Below, one piece after another: positions 34,401 through 42,117 of a DNA stretch of 64,000 bases. Location of the stretch: contig JBJMLA010000072.1 in assembly GCA_045805505.1 (NCBI GenBank), forward strand, positions 1 to 64,000, written 5' to 3'. This DNA comes from BP-464 sp045805505. Lineage in GTDB: Bacteria; Actinomycetota; Thermoleophilia; Solirubrobacterales; Solirubrobacteraceae. The notes below the pieces were generated by a model, which made no database searches, was not told where the DNA came from, and was given only the letters and a program-made list of their open reading frames with translations. The translations under genes and the position numbers were made by a program. Numbering within the stretch: the first letter of the stretch is position 1; every line of letters starts with the position of its first letter.

Positions 34401-36360
34401 GGACCTCTCGACCTTCGTCTTTGCCGTCAACGCCGCGGCCGTCTACGGGTTCAACGCCGCTGCCGGAGCCCGCCTCGATGCCGACGAGCCCGTCATCGTT
34501 CCCGTCGTCAACGAGGGACTCAAGTACTCGAACCTGTATGCGGTCACCGGCGCGGGCACCGACGCCGCCACCGTCCACGTTGTCAACCGCGACGCCGCCA
34601 ACGCGGTGATCGGCGGCACCTGTGGCGCCAGGCTGGGAGCCATTCAGGCCCAGGGCTTCCCCGGTACCACCGCCGACCAGCAGAAGACGCGGGCGGTCTC
34701 GGCCGACGGCCGCGTCGTCTACTTCAGCGTGCGCTCCGGGGCGTCCCCGGCCGGGACGTGTGACACCGCCAAGCGTGCCCGGATCTTCAAGCGCATCGAT
34801 CAGACGACCACCGTCGCGATCTCCGCGTCCCAATGCCCGCTGACGTGCTCGAGCACCGACGGCGACGACTACTACTGGACAGCCTCCGCCGACGGGAGCA
34901 AGGCGTTCTTTACCACGACACGCCAGCTGAAGTCCGAAGACAGCGACGCCACCAACGACCTCTATCTCTATGACGCCACCCCGCCCGACGGCCAGCCGAC
35001 GCTGGTCGACATCTCTGCCGGAGAGCTGGTTCCCGGCCCCGCCGTTGGTGACCCCCCTGCCCACGCCGTCGGCGCCGGCGCAGGAGTCCGCGGCGTCGTG
35101 GACGCCGCGGTGGATGGGTCCCGCGTCTATTTCGTCGCCACCGGACGGCTCACGTCCGAGGCGACACAGGGCGCCAACAACCTCTACGTCTACCAGCGCG
35201 ACGCCGACCACCCGGCCGGCCGGCTCGCCTACGTCACCCAGCTCGCCGCCGGCGCGACCGACGCCAGCCGCGACTCGGACCTGTGGTACTCGGCTTCCAA
35301 CGGCAACAGTACGCGCAGGCCCGTCTACGCGCTGCCCTTCTACGAGACCGCCGGCAACGGCCAGCGCATCGACGGCGACGGCCACGTCCTGCTGTTTAAC
35401 TCAGAGCGTCCGTTGGTCTCCGAGGATCTCGACGCGGCCGACGACGTCTACCGCTATGACGACGACACCGCGACCATGCAGTGCCTCTCCTGTGTCGGTC
35501 AGCGCGACATCCCCGCCATGCTCTGGGGCAGCATTTCCAGTGCCGGCGCCGATGCCGTCCAAATGGTGCGGGTGGCCAGCGAGGATGCGCGCTCGGTCGT
35601 CTTTACTACCGATGAACCGCTGCTTGCCGAGGACACCAACACCGCCCATGACGTCTATCTCTGGCGTGACGGTCAGCTGACGCTGATCTCGGGGGCCAGC
35701 GGACGCGACGGGATCGTGCCCGCCTACGGCACCGGCTTCAGCGGTGCGGCGATCAGCCCCGACGGACGCAGTGTGTTCTTCGAGACGCGGGCCAGCATCA
35801 CCGCCGACGACCGAGACAACGGTGGCATGGACTTCTATGTCTCCCGGACTGCCGGCGGAAGCCCGGCGCCGGCCACCGCGAGCCCCTGCGACGTGCTGGC
35901 CACCGGCGGATGTCAGGTCGGGCCGCCGATCGCGCCGCCGCCCCCCGTCGCCACGGCCGCCCCCCAGCCGGCTGTCCGTGCCGCCAGCCGGGGTCAGCTG
36001 ACCGTCCGGCGCCCTACGCTCTCCCAGCGGCGCCTGCTCGCCGCCGGCCGGCGCGTCAGCCTCCGTGTCGACGTCAACCGCGACGGCCGTATCGGCGTGA
36101 CCGGCACCGCCCCGATCGCCAAGCGCACCACCACCGTCTTTGCCGGGGCGCTGGCCGCCAAGGCCGCCGGTCGCTACCACATCGCCATCAGGCTCAACAG
36201 GGCCGGCCGGCGCCGGCTCCGTGCCGTCCGGCGGCTGATGGTCACGCTGACCGTCCGCTTCGGCCCGCTGCTCGAGCCCTACCGCTCTCGCATCGCCATC
36301 GAGGGCGCATCCCGGCAGCGATCGGTCATCGTCCAGCACGCCAGGAGGGCCACACGATGA
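31453..36360 (+). CDS. Giant secreted NHL/FN3/TolB-like protein (module 3, first gene)
   Basis: A 1635 aa protein from GTG 31453 with an AGGAGAGAGAG ribosome site 2-3 nt upstream, unusually close. A hydrophobic export segment spans about residues 36-60. NHL blades with Cys-pair linkers follow (GDVYVSDRGFNRVTQFHADG, GDVYVSDIGFNRVQEFTSSG, FEICTVASSCKAGTAS). One beta domain (SATAGSYRLTFQGQTT, about 233-295), two FN3-like modules (about 620-840; SSYHFEYSTGG, TTYHFDYVRQA) and a TolB/PD40-like region from about 845 (YYELVSNGD, DGSRVYFVATGRLT, DGRSVFFETRASIT) are visible. The basic C-terminal domain is shared with the 4337 and 21185 proteins. Its propeller boundary (ELVSNGDSQG) differs from ELVSPADKG in the other two, so it is the most diverged copy. 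It overlaps the partner gene by ATGA. Confidence 0.88.
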   Translation: MSFTTDGQSADASSDTVAPSCRPGAGRRSAGSAAFLRRLAAAVATAGSLAVLAASPGLSGADGVPAHLAVVDVFGNLSTDTSISQSLSVNAPGPQGIAVNKTTGDVYVSDRGFNRVTQFHADGSFVRAWGFDVALPAASPASSATAEVCTTVAGCKPGVATGVLPTNGLGGQLNGPAGVSINQDTGDVYVSDIGFNRVQEFTSSGGFVRAFGVDVVSSGVGNNPAQAAKQTLTVSATAGSYRLTFQGQTTSDLAFDATAATIAAALQGLTSVGSGNVSVTGTGPYTITFAGALTNSPQPLIVTADGSTPLSGAGASATIASSQTGSTGFEICTVASSCKAGTASALGGGFAGMGYLAVAPHGAPNAGNVLVAVTGTGGTPSLRVQEHTATGEFVRAFGKNVVAAGPDNTGTGFETCGAAQFDVCRAGATGSGAGEFSTDSLRRVVEDADGTAYTLEAAPNSSTGNFRVQRFTLTTGAVVPQGALDPAELSGTTNVGNSAQDASVDIAVDDDGDLYVAKNFAAGTGTPPTEIPRSYQNIGIQAQPRILKVDPQAGGGAGAVTDVLFANPGEQIVPPSTIVATLGNVAGLAIHPDGRPLYVLGTAGAQLSQVFKLDVVDGLDATASVSDVQAASATLHAEITPAHTRPPSSYHFEYSTGGSDWIRLTENDITIGNGSGSGDPSHCPTDDPPTCQLSASLDNLSVGKSYQYRVVASSVYHGKLAVTEPQSFSTHATPPLAETGVAVWSGPPATQPQLTLHGAINPEALHTTYHFDYVRQADYLATGWANADRVPRSDADAGHGVATVDVAATAAGLDPGTTWRYRLVATNAEGTPAPQEQTVAPADPSGRYYELVSNGDSQGTDLPALRLDVSDDGDRAVFTAAAFGDQPSAPFIDNPNVAVRGPSAWQAHSMNPAPDQAVGISGSGDASLTKRLWSGASSEDGRSGTTQWVFRSLDGSLTNASPPIHPIDTVGPLNGYDVLGGSADLSTFVFAVNAAAVYGFNAAAGARLDADEPVIVPVVNEGLKYSNLYAVTGAGTDAATVHVVNRDAANAVIGGTCGARLGAIQAQGFPGTTADQQKTRAVSADGRVVYFSVRSGASPAGTCDTAKRARIFKRIDQTTTVAISASQCPLTCSSTDGDDYYWTASADGSKAFFTTTRQLKSEDSDATNDLYLYDATPPDGQPTLVDISAGELVPGPAVGDPPAHAVGAGAGVRGVVDAAVDGSRVYFVATGRLTSEATQGANNLYVYQRDADHPAGRLAYVTQLAAGATDASRDSDLWYSASNGNSTRRPVYALPFYETAGNGQRIDGDGHVLLFNSERPLVSEDLDAADDVYRYDDDTATMQCLSCVGQRDIPAMLWGSISSAGADAVQMVRVASEDARSVVFTTDEPLLAEDTNTAHDVYLWRDGQLTLISGASGRDGIVPAYGTGFSGAAISPDGRSVFFETRASITADDRDNGGMDFYVSRTAGGSPAPATASPCDVLATGGCQVGPPIAPPPPVATAAPQPAVRAASRGQLTVRRPTLSQRRLLAAGRRVSLRVDVNRDGRIGVTGTAPIAKRTTTVFAGALAAKAAGRYHIAIRLNRAGRRRLRAVRRLMVTLTVRFGPLLEPYRSRIAIEGASRQRSVIVQHARRATR

Positions 36361-39300
36361 GCGTCCGTATCGCCACCAAGCCGTACCCCAGCCCGGCGCG
36401 CCGCCTGCGCCGGCTGCTCGCTGCCTGCGTCCTCGTGGGCTGCGCGCTGTCGGCGACCGCGAGCGCCAGCCCGGTCCTGACCGTCCAGGCGACGCACGCT
36501 CCCAGCCCGCTGTATCGCGGCGACGCCTACGCCAGCTACACGGCGACCGTCACCAACGGCGGCGACCAGGCCACCACCGGCTCCACGACGCTGTCCGCCG
36601 AGCTCCCGGCCGGCATGACCCTCGACACCGTCGCCGGCCCTGGCTGGACTTGCTCCATCGCCACCCGGAGCTGCTCGACGACGACGTCGGCCGGTGCCGG
36701 TGGCGCCCTCGCACCGGTCAAGCTCGAGGTGACCATCGACCCGGCCGCGGTCGCGACCGACGCCCTCGCCACGTTTACCGCGGCGGGCGGCGGCTCGGGC
36801 GCGACCGCGAGCACCCAGGAGCTGATCAGCTTCGGGCCGCAGTTGGTCTTCGGCCTCACCAGCTTCAGCGCCACCGCCAACGACGACACCGGGGCTGACT
36901 ACACCCAGGCCGGTGGCCACCCGTTCAGCGCCAACACGTCGTTTGGGATCGTTCAGAAGTCCATGGCGCCGGCCACGCAGGCGCAGAACACGTGGGTGTC
37001 AAGGCCCTTTGAGGACCTTCGCGACGCCGCCGTCAACCTCCCACCGGGGTTTGTCGCCAACCCGACGGTCATGACCGGCGGCTGCACATTCGAGCAGGTC
37101 CGGAAGTTCGAGTGCCCGGAGCGCTTCGCCATTGGCCGCACGTTCGCCGATCTCGGACCGCTGACCAGTGCTGATCAGCAGTCCGTCGTCTACAAGATGA
37201 TCTCCGAGAAGGGCTACCCCGCCGAGTTCGGCTTCCGTGCCGTCTCGCTCTCCGACGTCACGATCATCCTGCGTCCCAAGCTCCGGCCGGGAGACTTCGG
37301 CATCACGGCGCTGGCCCCGATGCCGCCGCAGAGTCCCGAGCTCGACGCGATCAGGTACTTCACCTTCTGCACCTACGGCGCCAACGTGTTCAACAACGCC
37401 GGCAACCCCGGATCCGACGCCTGCCGCGCGGCCGACGACCCCAAGGCGCTGGACCGGCCGTTTCTGACCAATCCGACGCAGTGCGATGAGCAGCCGCCGG
37501 TGACGACGATCAACGTGTCCTCCTACCAGCACCCCGGCCGCAAGCTTGGCGACAACCTGCCCGACCTCAGCGACGCCGACTGGAAGACCTTCAGCGCCAC
37601 GGCACCGAAGGTCACCGGCTGTGATGCCGTGCCGTTCGCGCCGTCGGTCACCGTCAAGCCGACCAGCACGACGCCTGACGCGGCCTCCGGCCTGGACTTC
37701 GGCCTCGACATGCCCCAGGACGGCCTGGTCACCCACGGGGCCATCGCCTCAGCGCACCTCAAGACGACGGTCCTGCGCCTGCCGCCCGGATACACCGTCA
37801 ATCCCTCGGCGGCCACCGGCCTCGCCGCGTGTACCGACGAGCAGCTCAAGGCCGGCACCAACGATGAGCCCCAGTGCCCGGACGCGGCAAAGCTCGGAGC
37901 CGTCCAGGTGACCTCGCCGCTGATCGACCAGACGCTCGCCGGCGACCTCTACCTCGCCCGTCCCAAGTCGACCGATCCGGCGTCGGGCGACATGCTGCGC
38001 TTGTTCTTGGTGGTCCGCAACGACGACATCGGGGTGCTGGTCAAGCTCAAGGGCAGCACGGTCGCCGATCCGCAAACCGGGCAGCTGACCGCGACGTTCG
38101 ACGAGAACCCGAAGCTGCCCTTCGACCATCTGTCGGTCAGGCTGCGCGGCGGCGACCGCGGGGTCCTGGCCGGCCCGCAACGCTGCGGCCCGGTGAGCGC
38201 CTCGACGACCCTGACGGCCTGGAACACCCTCAAGACGCCTGTCGTCGACAGCGACCCGGTCACGATCGCCGGCGACTGCGGCTTCGGGTTCACTCCCGTG
38301 CTCACCGCCGGCAACGCCAACAACACCGCCCGCGGCAGCGGCACCTTCAGCTTCCGTTTCACGCGCCGCGACGGCGAGCAATGGGTCAATGGCCTGACGG
38401 CGATCCTGCCGACGGGTCTGCTGGCCTCGGTCAAGGACCTGCCGTTGTGCTCCGACGGCCAGGCCGCGGCCGGCGCCTGCCCCGCCGCCTCGCGCGTCGG
38501 GACCGTCGATGCGACGGCCGGCACCGGCGATCCGTTCGTCCTCGAGCACAAGGGCACCGCCTATCTGACCGAGGGCTACAAGGGCTGCGCCTACGGCCTG
38601 CAGGTCTCGGTGCCGGTCATTGCCGGACCGTTTGACGGCAAGACTCCTGAGACCGATCTCGGGACGATCAACGTGCGCCAGTCGGTCTGCGTCGACCCGA
38701 TCGACGCGCACGTGACCGTCACCAGCGATCCGTTGCCGACCATCTGGCATGGCATTCCGCTACGTGTCCGGTCGGTCACCGTCAGCGTCGACCGGGCCGG
38801 CTTCATGCTCAACCCGTCAGCGTGCGGCCCCAAGGCCACCGGGGCCGCGTTTGTCTCGCCCGATGCCGGCAAGGCCCTGGCCAGCTCACCGTTTCAGGTC
38901 ACCGGCTGCGACAAGCTGGCCTACCGGCCCAAGCTGGCGATCGGCCTGACCGGCGCCAAGGAGACCAGGGACGGCGGCCATCCCGGCGTCGTGGCCGTCG
39001 CCACCCAGCAGCCGGGGGAGGCCGGCATCAAGAAGGTCGAGGTGGCCCTGCCGCTGGCCCTGGCCCTCGATCCCGACAACGCCCAGGAGCTGTGTGAGTA
39101 CGAGGCCGGCCTGAAGTACGACTGCCCGGCCACGTCGATCGTCGGGCAGGCCACCGCGGTCTCGCCGCTGCTCAACAAGCCGCTGACCGGCCCGGTGTAC
39201 TTCGTCAAGAACGTCCGCTTCAACGCCCAGGGCCAGCCGATCCGCACGCTGCCGACGCTGCTGGTCAAGCTGGCCGGCGAGATCGCCGTCAACCTGCGCG

Positions 39301-39815
39301 CCAACACCAACGTCGACAGCCGCAACCGCCTGGTCAACACCTTCGGGCTGACCGACGCGATCCCCGACGCCCCGATCTCGAGTTTCACGCTGGCCATCGA
39401 CGGCGGCCGGCACGGCATCGTCGCGGTCACCCACGACCAGGACGTCTGTCGCAGCATCGGCAGCGCCGTGGCCCGGACCGACGGCCACAACGACACCCAG
39501 CACGACTTCTTCATCCGCATGGGCACCCCCTGTGACCTGCAGGTCAGCCGCCGCACCATCACCAAGACCAGGATGAAGGTCACCGTCGGCGGCCTGACCC
39601 ACCGCTCCGGCAAGGTCACCATCTCCGGCAAGGCGATCCGCAAGACCAGCCGCAAGGTCAAGAACGCCCAGAGCGCCGTGCTGACCGCCCGGCTGACCGG
39701 CTACGGCCGCCGCCTGCAGCGCCGCCACAAGAAGCTGCCGGTCACCGTCACGTTCGCTCCCACCGGCGCCAAGCGCGAATCGCTGACCTACCCGGCACGG
39801 AAGAAGAAGCGCTAG
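36357..39815 (+). CDS. Secreted partner protein (module 3, second gene)
   Basis: A 1152 aa protein from ATG 36357, with AGGAGG 7 nt upstream and a 4-nt overlap with the previous stop. Signal peptide at about residues 1-38 (ending SATASA). Unlike the other two partners, its N-terminus is a DUF11-like beta domain (ATHAPSPLYRGDAYASYTAT). The body from about residue 440 matches them (GLDFGLDMPQDGLVTH, GEQWVNGLTAILPTGLLASV, DPLPTIWHGIPLRVRSVT). The C-terminal extension is a basic beta domain (TITKTRMKVTVGGLTHRSGK ... YPARKKKR). It is the last gene of the 12.7 kb overlapping block. Function unknown, probably surface-exposed. The in-frame extension upstream to 35910 overlaps the previous gene and is rejected. 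Confidence 0.88.
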   Translation: MSVRIATKPYPSPARRLRRLLAACVLVGCALSATASASPVLTVQATHAPSPLYRGDAYASYTATVTNGGDQATTGSTTLSAELPAGMTLDTVAGPGWTCSIATRSCSTTTSAGAGGALAPVKLEVTIDPAAVATDALATFTAAGGGSGATASTQELISFGPQLVFGLTSFSATANDDTGADYTQAGGHPFSANTSFGIVQKSMAPATQAQNTWVSRPFEDLRDAAVNLPPGFVANPTVMTGGCTFEQVRKFECPERFAIGRTFADLGPLTSADQQSVVYKMISEKGYPAEFGFRAVSLSDVTIILRPKLRPGDFGITALAPMPPQSPELDAIRYFTFCTYGANVFNNAGNPGSDACRAADDPKALDRPFLTNPTQCDEQPPVTTINVSSYQHPGRKLGDNLPDLSDADWKTFSATAPKVTGCDAVPFAPSVTVKPTSTTPDAASGLDFGLDMPQDGLVTHGAIASAHLKTTVLRLPPGYTVNPSAATGLAACTDEQLKAGTNDEPQCPDAAKLGAVQVTSPLIDQTLAGDLYLARPKSTDPASGDMLRLFLVVRNDDIGVLVKLKGSTVADPQTGQLTATFDENPKLPFDHLSVRLRGGDRGVLAGPQRCGPVSASTTLTAWNTLKTPVVDSDPVTIAGDCGFGFTPVLTAGNANNTARGSGTFSFRFTRRDGEQWVNGLTAILPTGLLASVKDLPLCSDGQAAAGACPAASRVGTVDATAGTGDPFVLEHKGTAYLTEGYKGCAYGLQVSVPVIAGPFDGKTPETDLGTINVRQSVCVDPIDAHVTVTSDPLPTIWHGIPLRVRSVTVSVDRAGFMLNPSACGPKATGAAFVSPDAGKALASSPFQVTGCDKLAYRPKLAIGLTGAKETRDGGHPGVVAVATQQPGEAGIKKVEVALPLALALDPDNAQELCEYEAGLKYDCPATSIVGQATAVSPLLNKPLTGPVYFVKNVRFNAQGQPIRTLPTLLVKLAGEIAVNLRANTNVDSRNRLVNTFGLTDAIPDAPISSFTLAIDGGRHGIVAVTHDQDVCRSIGSAVARTDGHNDTQHDFFIRMGTPCDLQVSRRTITKTRMKVTVGGLTHRSGKVTISGKAIRKTSRKVKNAQSAVLTARLTGYGRRLQRRHKKLPVTVTFAPTGAKRESLTYPARKKKR

Positions 39816-39990
39816 CCACCACCGCTTCGCGGCACCCGCCGCACCACGCTCACGCCACGGTCGGGGGATCGACGGCGCGAGGAAGGACCGGATCGCCAGA
39901 CGCGGCACGCACCTCCTCCGCACGCCGCCCCGCCGATCCATCGGAGACGGCCGCCACTGCCGGCAGCGGGAACGGCCGACACCCGAGCAC

Positions 39991-40027
39991 AGCGGGTCGT
40001 GCGCCCACCGCGGGCGCACGACCCGCT
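39991..40027. terminator. Perfect 16-bp-stem inverted repeat
   Basis: AGCGGGTCGTGCGCCC and GGGCGCACGACCCGCT pair perfectly across a 5-nt loop (ACCGC), 175 nt after the stop of the secreted-protein operon. There is no U-tract. A terminator for that operon is most likely; a recombination or replication site is possible. Confidence 0.5.
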
Positions 40028-40219
40028 GGCACGCCATCGACCGGTCGATGGCACCGACATCCTGCGGCCGGGGGCCGTCAGCCGGCGAGACGACCAGGTC
40101 CCGGTGACGATTCGGCGCTCGTTGCGGCCTCAAGGTCGACGGGCTCGGCTGCACCTGGCAGAATGGGCGCATGAGCGAGCCAGGCCGCCACGCTCCCGCT
40201 ACACTCGCCTGGCAGCCGG

Positions 40220-40246
40220 CTCCGTGAGCCGGCGCGGCTCACGGAG
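40220..40246 (+). promoter_or_regulatory. 12-bp-stem hairpin upstream of the enzyme cassette
   Basis: CTCCGTGAGCCG and CGGCTCACGGAG pair across GCG, about 100 nt before the start of the PurM-like gene. If transcribed with the cassette it would be a stable 5' untranslated hairpin. No known riboswitch consensus was recognised around it. Confidence 0.4.
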
Positions 40247-40348
40247 GTTCCGTCCGACCCTCCCACGAGTCTGTTCAGTGCTTGCCCGGGCCGTGTCCGA
40301 AGAGGCCGCGCCGGGCGCACCGGCCCCTACCGCCGAAAGGCCCAGCTG

Positions 40349-41458
40349 ATGGCAGCACGCGTCGCATATCGCCGAGCAGGAGTGGACTACGAGACACTCG
40401 ACGCCGGCAAGCGAGCCGCGCTCGGTGCCGCCCTGTCCACCTCGCGGTTCCTGCTGGCCAGCGGCGGACAGGCCCACGACGGCTCCCGCGGTGAGCCGGC
40501 CTTCGTCTTTACCATCGGCGAGACCACCCTCGCGCTCGTGATGGAGGGACTGGGCACCAAGTCGATCGTCGCCCGCGAGGTCCAGGAACGCCATCGCGAA
40601 GACCACTTCCGCGCCGTCGCCTACGACGCCGTCGCCGCCATCCTCAACGACCTCATCTGCGTCGGCGCGCTGCCCCTCGTCGTCAACGCCTACTTCGCCA
40701 CCGGCAGCAGCCGCTGGTACGAGCACGACAACCGCTATCAGTCGCTGCTTGACGGATGGCAGGAGGCCTGCGAGGACGCCGAATGCGTGTGGGGCGGGGG
40801 AGAGTCACCCAGCCTTCCCAGTCTTGTCGGCGCCGACGACATCGAGCTGGCCGGCGCCGCCGTCGGCACCGTCCCCGCCGACATCGCACCCGTCCTCGGG
40901 CAGGACCTGGCGCCCGGCGACGAGATCGTCCTGATCGCCAGCTCCGGCATGCACGCCAACGGCGCGTCGCTGGCCCGCGCGGTTGCCGCGCGCTCCCCGC
41001 GAGGCTGGGCGACCCCGCTCAGCGACGGGCGCCATCTCGGCGCCGCCGTCATGACCCCCTCGATCCTCTACGTCGCCCTCATCCGGCGCCTGATCGACCG
41101 CGGCGTCGGCCTGCACTACCTCAGCCACATCACCGGACACGGCCTGCAGAAGCTGATGCGCCCCCAGCGCGACCTCAGCTACCGCATCGCCCGCCTGCCC
41201 GACGTTCCCGCCGAGCTCAGCTACATCGCCGAGGCCAGCGACATGTCGGCACGCGAGGCCTACAGCACCCTGAACATGGGCTGCGGATTCGCCGTCTACA
41301 CCGCCCCCGGAGACGGGGCCAAGGTCGTGCGCCACGCCGACGAGCTGGGCCTCAGGGCCACCGTCGCCGGGACCGTCGAGGAAGGACCGCGCCAAGTCGT
41401 CCTCGAACCCCTCGACGTGGTCTTCTCCGAGGACGAGCTCTCCCTGACCGCATCATGA
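40349..41458 (+). CDS. PurM-like (AIR synthase superfamily) protein
   Basis: A 369 aa protein with the two-domain AIR synthase layout. In PurM the ATP site reads DGVGTK and then NDL..GA.PL; here these are MEGLGTKSIVA (about 70-80, Asp replaced by Glu) and NDLICVGALPLVVNAYFATG (about 100-119). WGGGESPSLPSL (about 149-160) parallels the PurM GGETAEMP motif. HITGHGLQKLMRP and STLNMGCGFAVY parallel HITGGGL and FNMGIGM. It is diverged from housekeeping PurM, and no other purine-synthesis gene is near. It probably binds ATP and activates a formyl- or amide-containing substrate; the exact reaction is unknown. First gene of a seven-gene cassette; the next start overlaps its stop (ATGA). Confidence 0.8.
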   Translation: MAARVAYRRAGVDYETLDAGKRAALGAALSTSRFLLASGGQAHDGSRGEPAFVFTIGETTLALVMEGLGTKSIVAREVQERHREDHFRAVAYDAVAAILNDLICVGALPLVVNAYFATGSSRWYEHDNRYQSLLDGWQEACEDAECVWGGGESPSLPSLVGADDIELAGAAVGTVPADIAPVLGQDLAPGDEIVLIASSGMHANGASLARAVAARSPRGWATPLSDGRHLGAAVMTPSILYVALIRRLIDRGVGLHYLSHITGHGLQKLMRPQRDLSYRIARLPDVPAELSYIAEASDMSAREAYSTLNMGCGFAVYTAPGDGAKVVRHADELGLRATVAGTVEEGPRQVVLEPLDVVFSEDELSLTAS

Positions 41459-42108
41459 GCGCCGCGGCCGTTGCCGATACCGAGATCGTGTATCCGTCGC
41501 TGACCGACCGGCTGCCCCGCCCGACCGCGGGCGACCTCAAGCTCGTCGAGCATCTCGGCCGCCTCGGCGTCCGCCAGTTCGGCGACCCCGTCCTCCTGCG
41601 TCCCGCCACGCGCTACGTCCTGCCCCGCGAGGCCGACCAAGCCCGCCGCGCCTGGAAGCACCTGGTCGGCACCGCCGCGCGCATCCGGCGCCTGCACGAC
41701 TTCTCCAACGGCATGGGCCTGGCCGCGCCGCAGCTCGGCATCGCCCGCCAGCTCGTTCTCGTCGCGCCCGCCGGCAGCCGCGCCTTCCCGCTGCTCAACC
41801 CGCAAATCATCGACTCCGCCGACGAAAGCCAGCTGGACTTCGAGGGCTGCCTGAGCTTCTTTCACGTCCGCGCCCGCGTGCCGCGGCCCGCGTGGGTCAT
41901 CGTCCGCTCCCAGCGATTTAGCGGCGAAGCGATGACCGCCCGGTTCGACGGCGACATCGCCCGCCTCGTCTGTCACGAGATCGACCACCTCGAAGGCCGC
42001 CTCTACCTCGACCGGCTGCAGCCCGACGCCGAGCTGGTCGCCCTGCCCGCCTACCGCCGGCGCCAGCAGCGCCGCCGGCGACGGCACGCCGCACGCGCCG
42101 TCGCCTGA
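41455..42108 (+). CDS. Peptide deformylase family protein
   Basis: A 217 aa protein carrying all three deformylase motifs: GMGLAAPQ (86-93), EGCLS (130-134) and HEIDH (174-178). Cys132 and His174/His178 would hold the metal and Glu175 would act as catalyst. In the family these enzymes remove N-formyl groups from nascent peptides. The N-terminus is about 40 residues longer than typical, and the C-terminus ends in an Arg-rich tail (YRRRQQRRRRRH). Its place inside a cassette with PurM-like and HisG-like proteins suggests a non-housekeeping deformylation, perhaps of a formylated metabolite. It overlaps the previous gene by ATGA. Confidence 0.88.
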   Translation: MSAAAVADTEIVYPSLTDRLPRPTAGDLKLVEHLGRLGVRQFGDPVLLRPATRYVLPREADQARRAWKHLVGTAARIRRLHDFSNGMGLAAPQLGIARQLVLVAPAGSRAFPLLNPQIIDSADESQLDFEGCLSFFHVRARVPRPAWVIVRSQRFSGEAMTARFDGDIARLVCHEIDHLEGRLYLDRLQPDAELVALPAYRRRQQRRRRRHAARAVA

Positions 42109-42117
42109 CCCGACGCC

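Larger units (their letters stand above)
39816..40348. other. Intergenic region with two strong hairpins
   Basis: A 533-base gap between the secreted-protein operon and the enzyme cassette. It contains the inverted repeats at 39991-40027 and 40220-40246. A frame running through it ends with TGA overlapping the ATG of the 40349 gene (TGATG), which recalls the coupled leader ORFs elsewhere. Its codon usage is poor and no start has a ribosome site, so I do not call it a gene. Confidence 0.5.

Noticed and set aside
33328..35385. 685-codon minus-strand frame
   Set aside because: Antisense to the TolB-like region of the 31453 gene; Val/Gly/Arg-rich with no domain.
35910..36356. Upstream extension of the 36357 protein
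   Set aside because: Overlaps the preceding gene and is Arg/Pro-rich; ATG 36357 has AGGAGG and a signal peptide.
40235..40275. tRNA-like T-arm sequence (GGTTCCGTCCGACC)
   Set aside because: No acceptor stem, anticodon arm or correct GGTTCNANNCC match around it.
40084..40351. Leader ORF ending TGATG at the PurM-like start
   Set aside because: The overlap resembles the coupled leaders, but no start codon has a ribosome site and codon use is poor; it also lacks the RKGTYGP motif.
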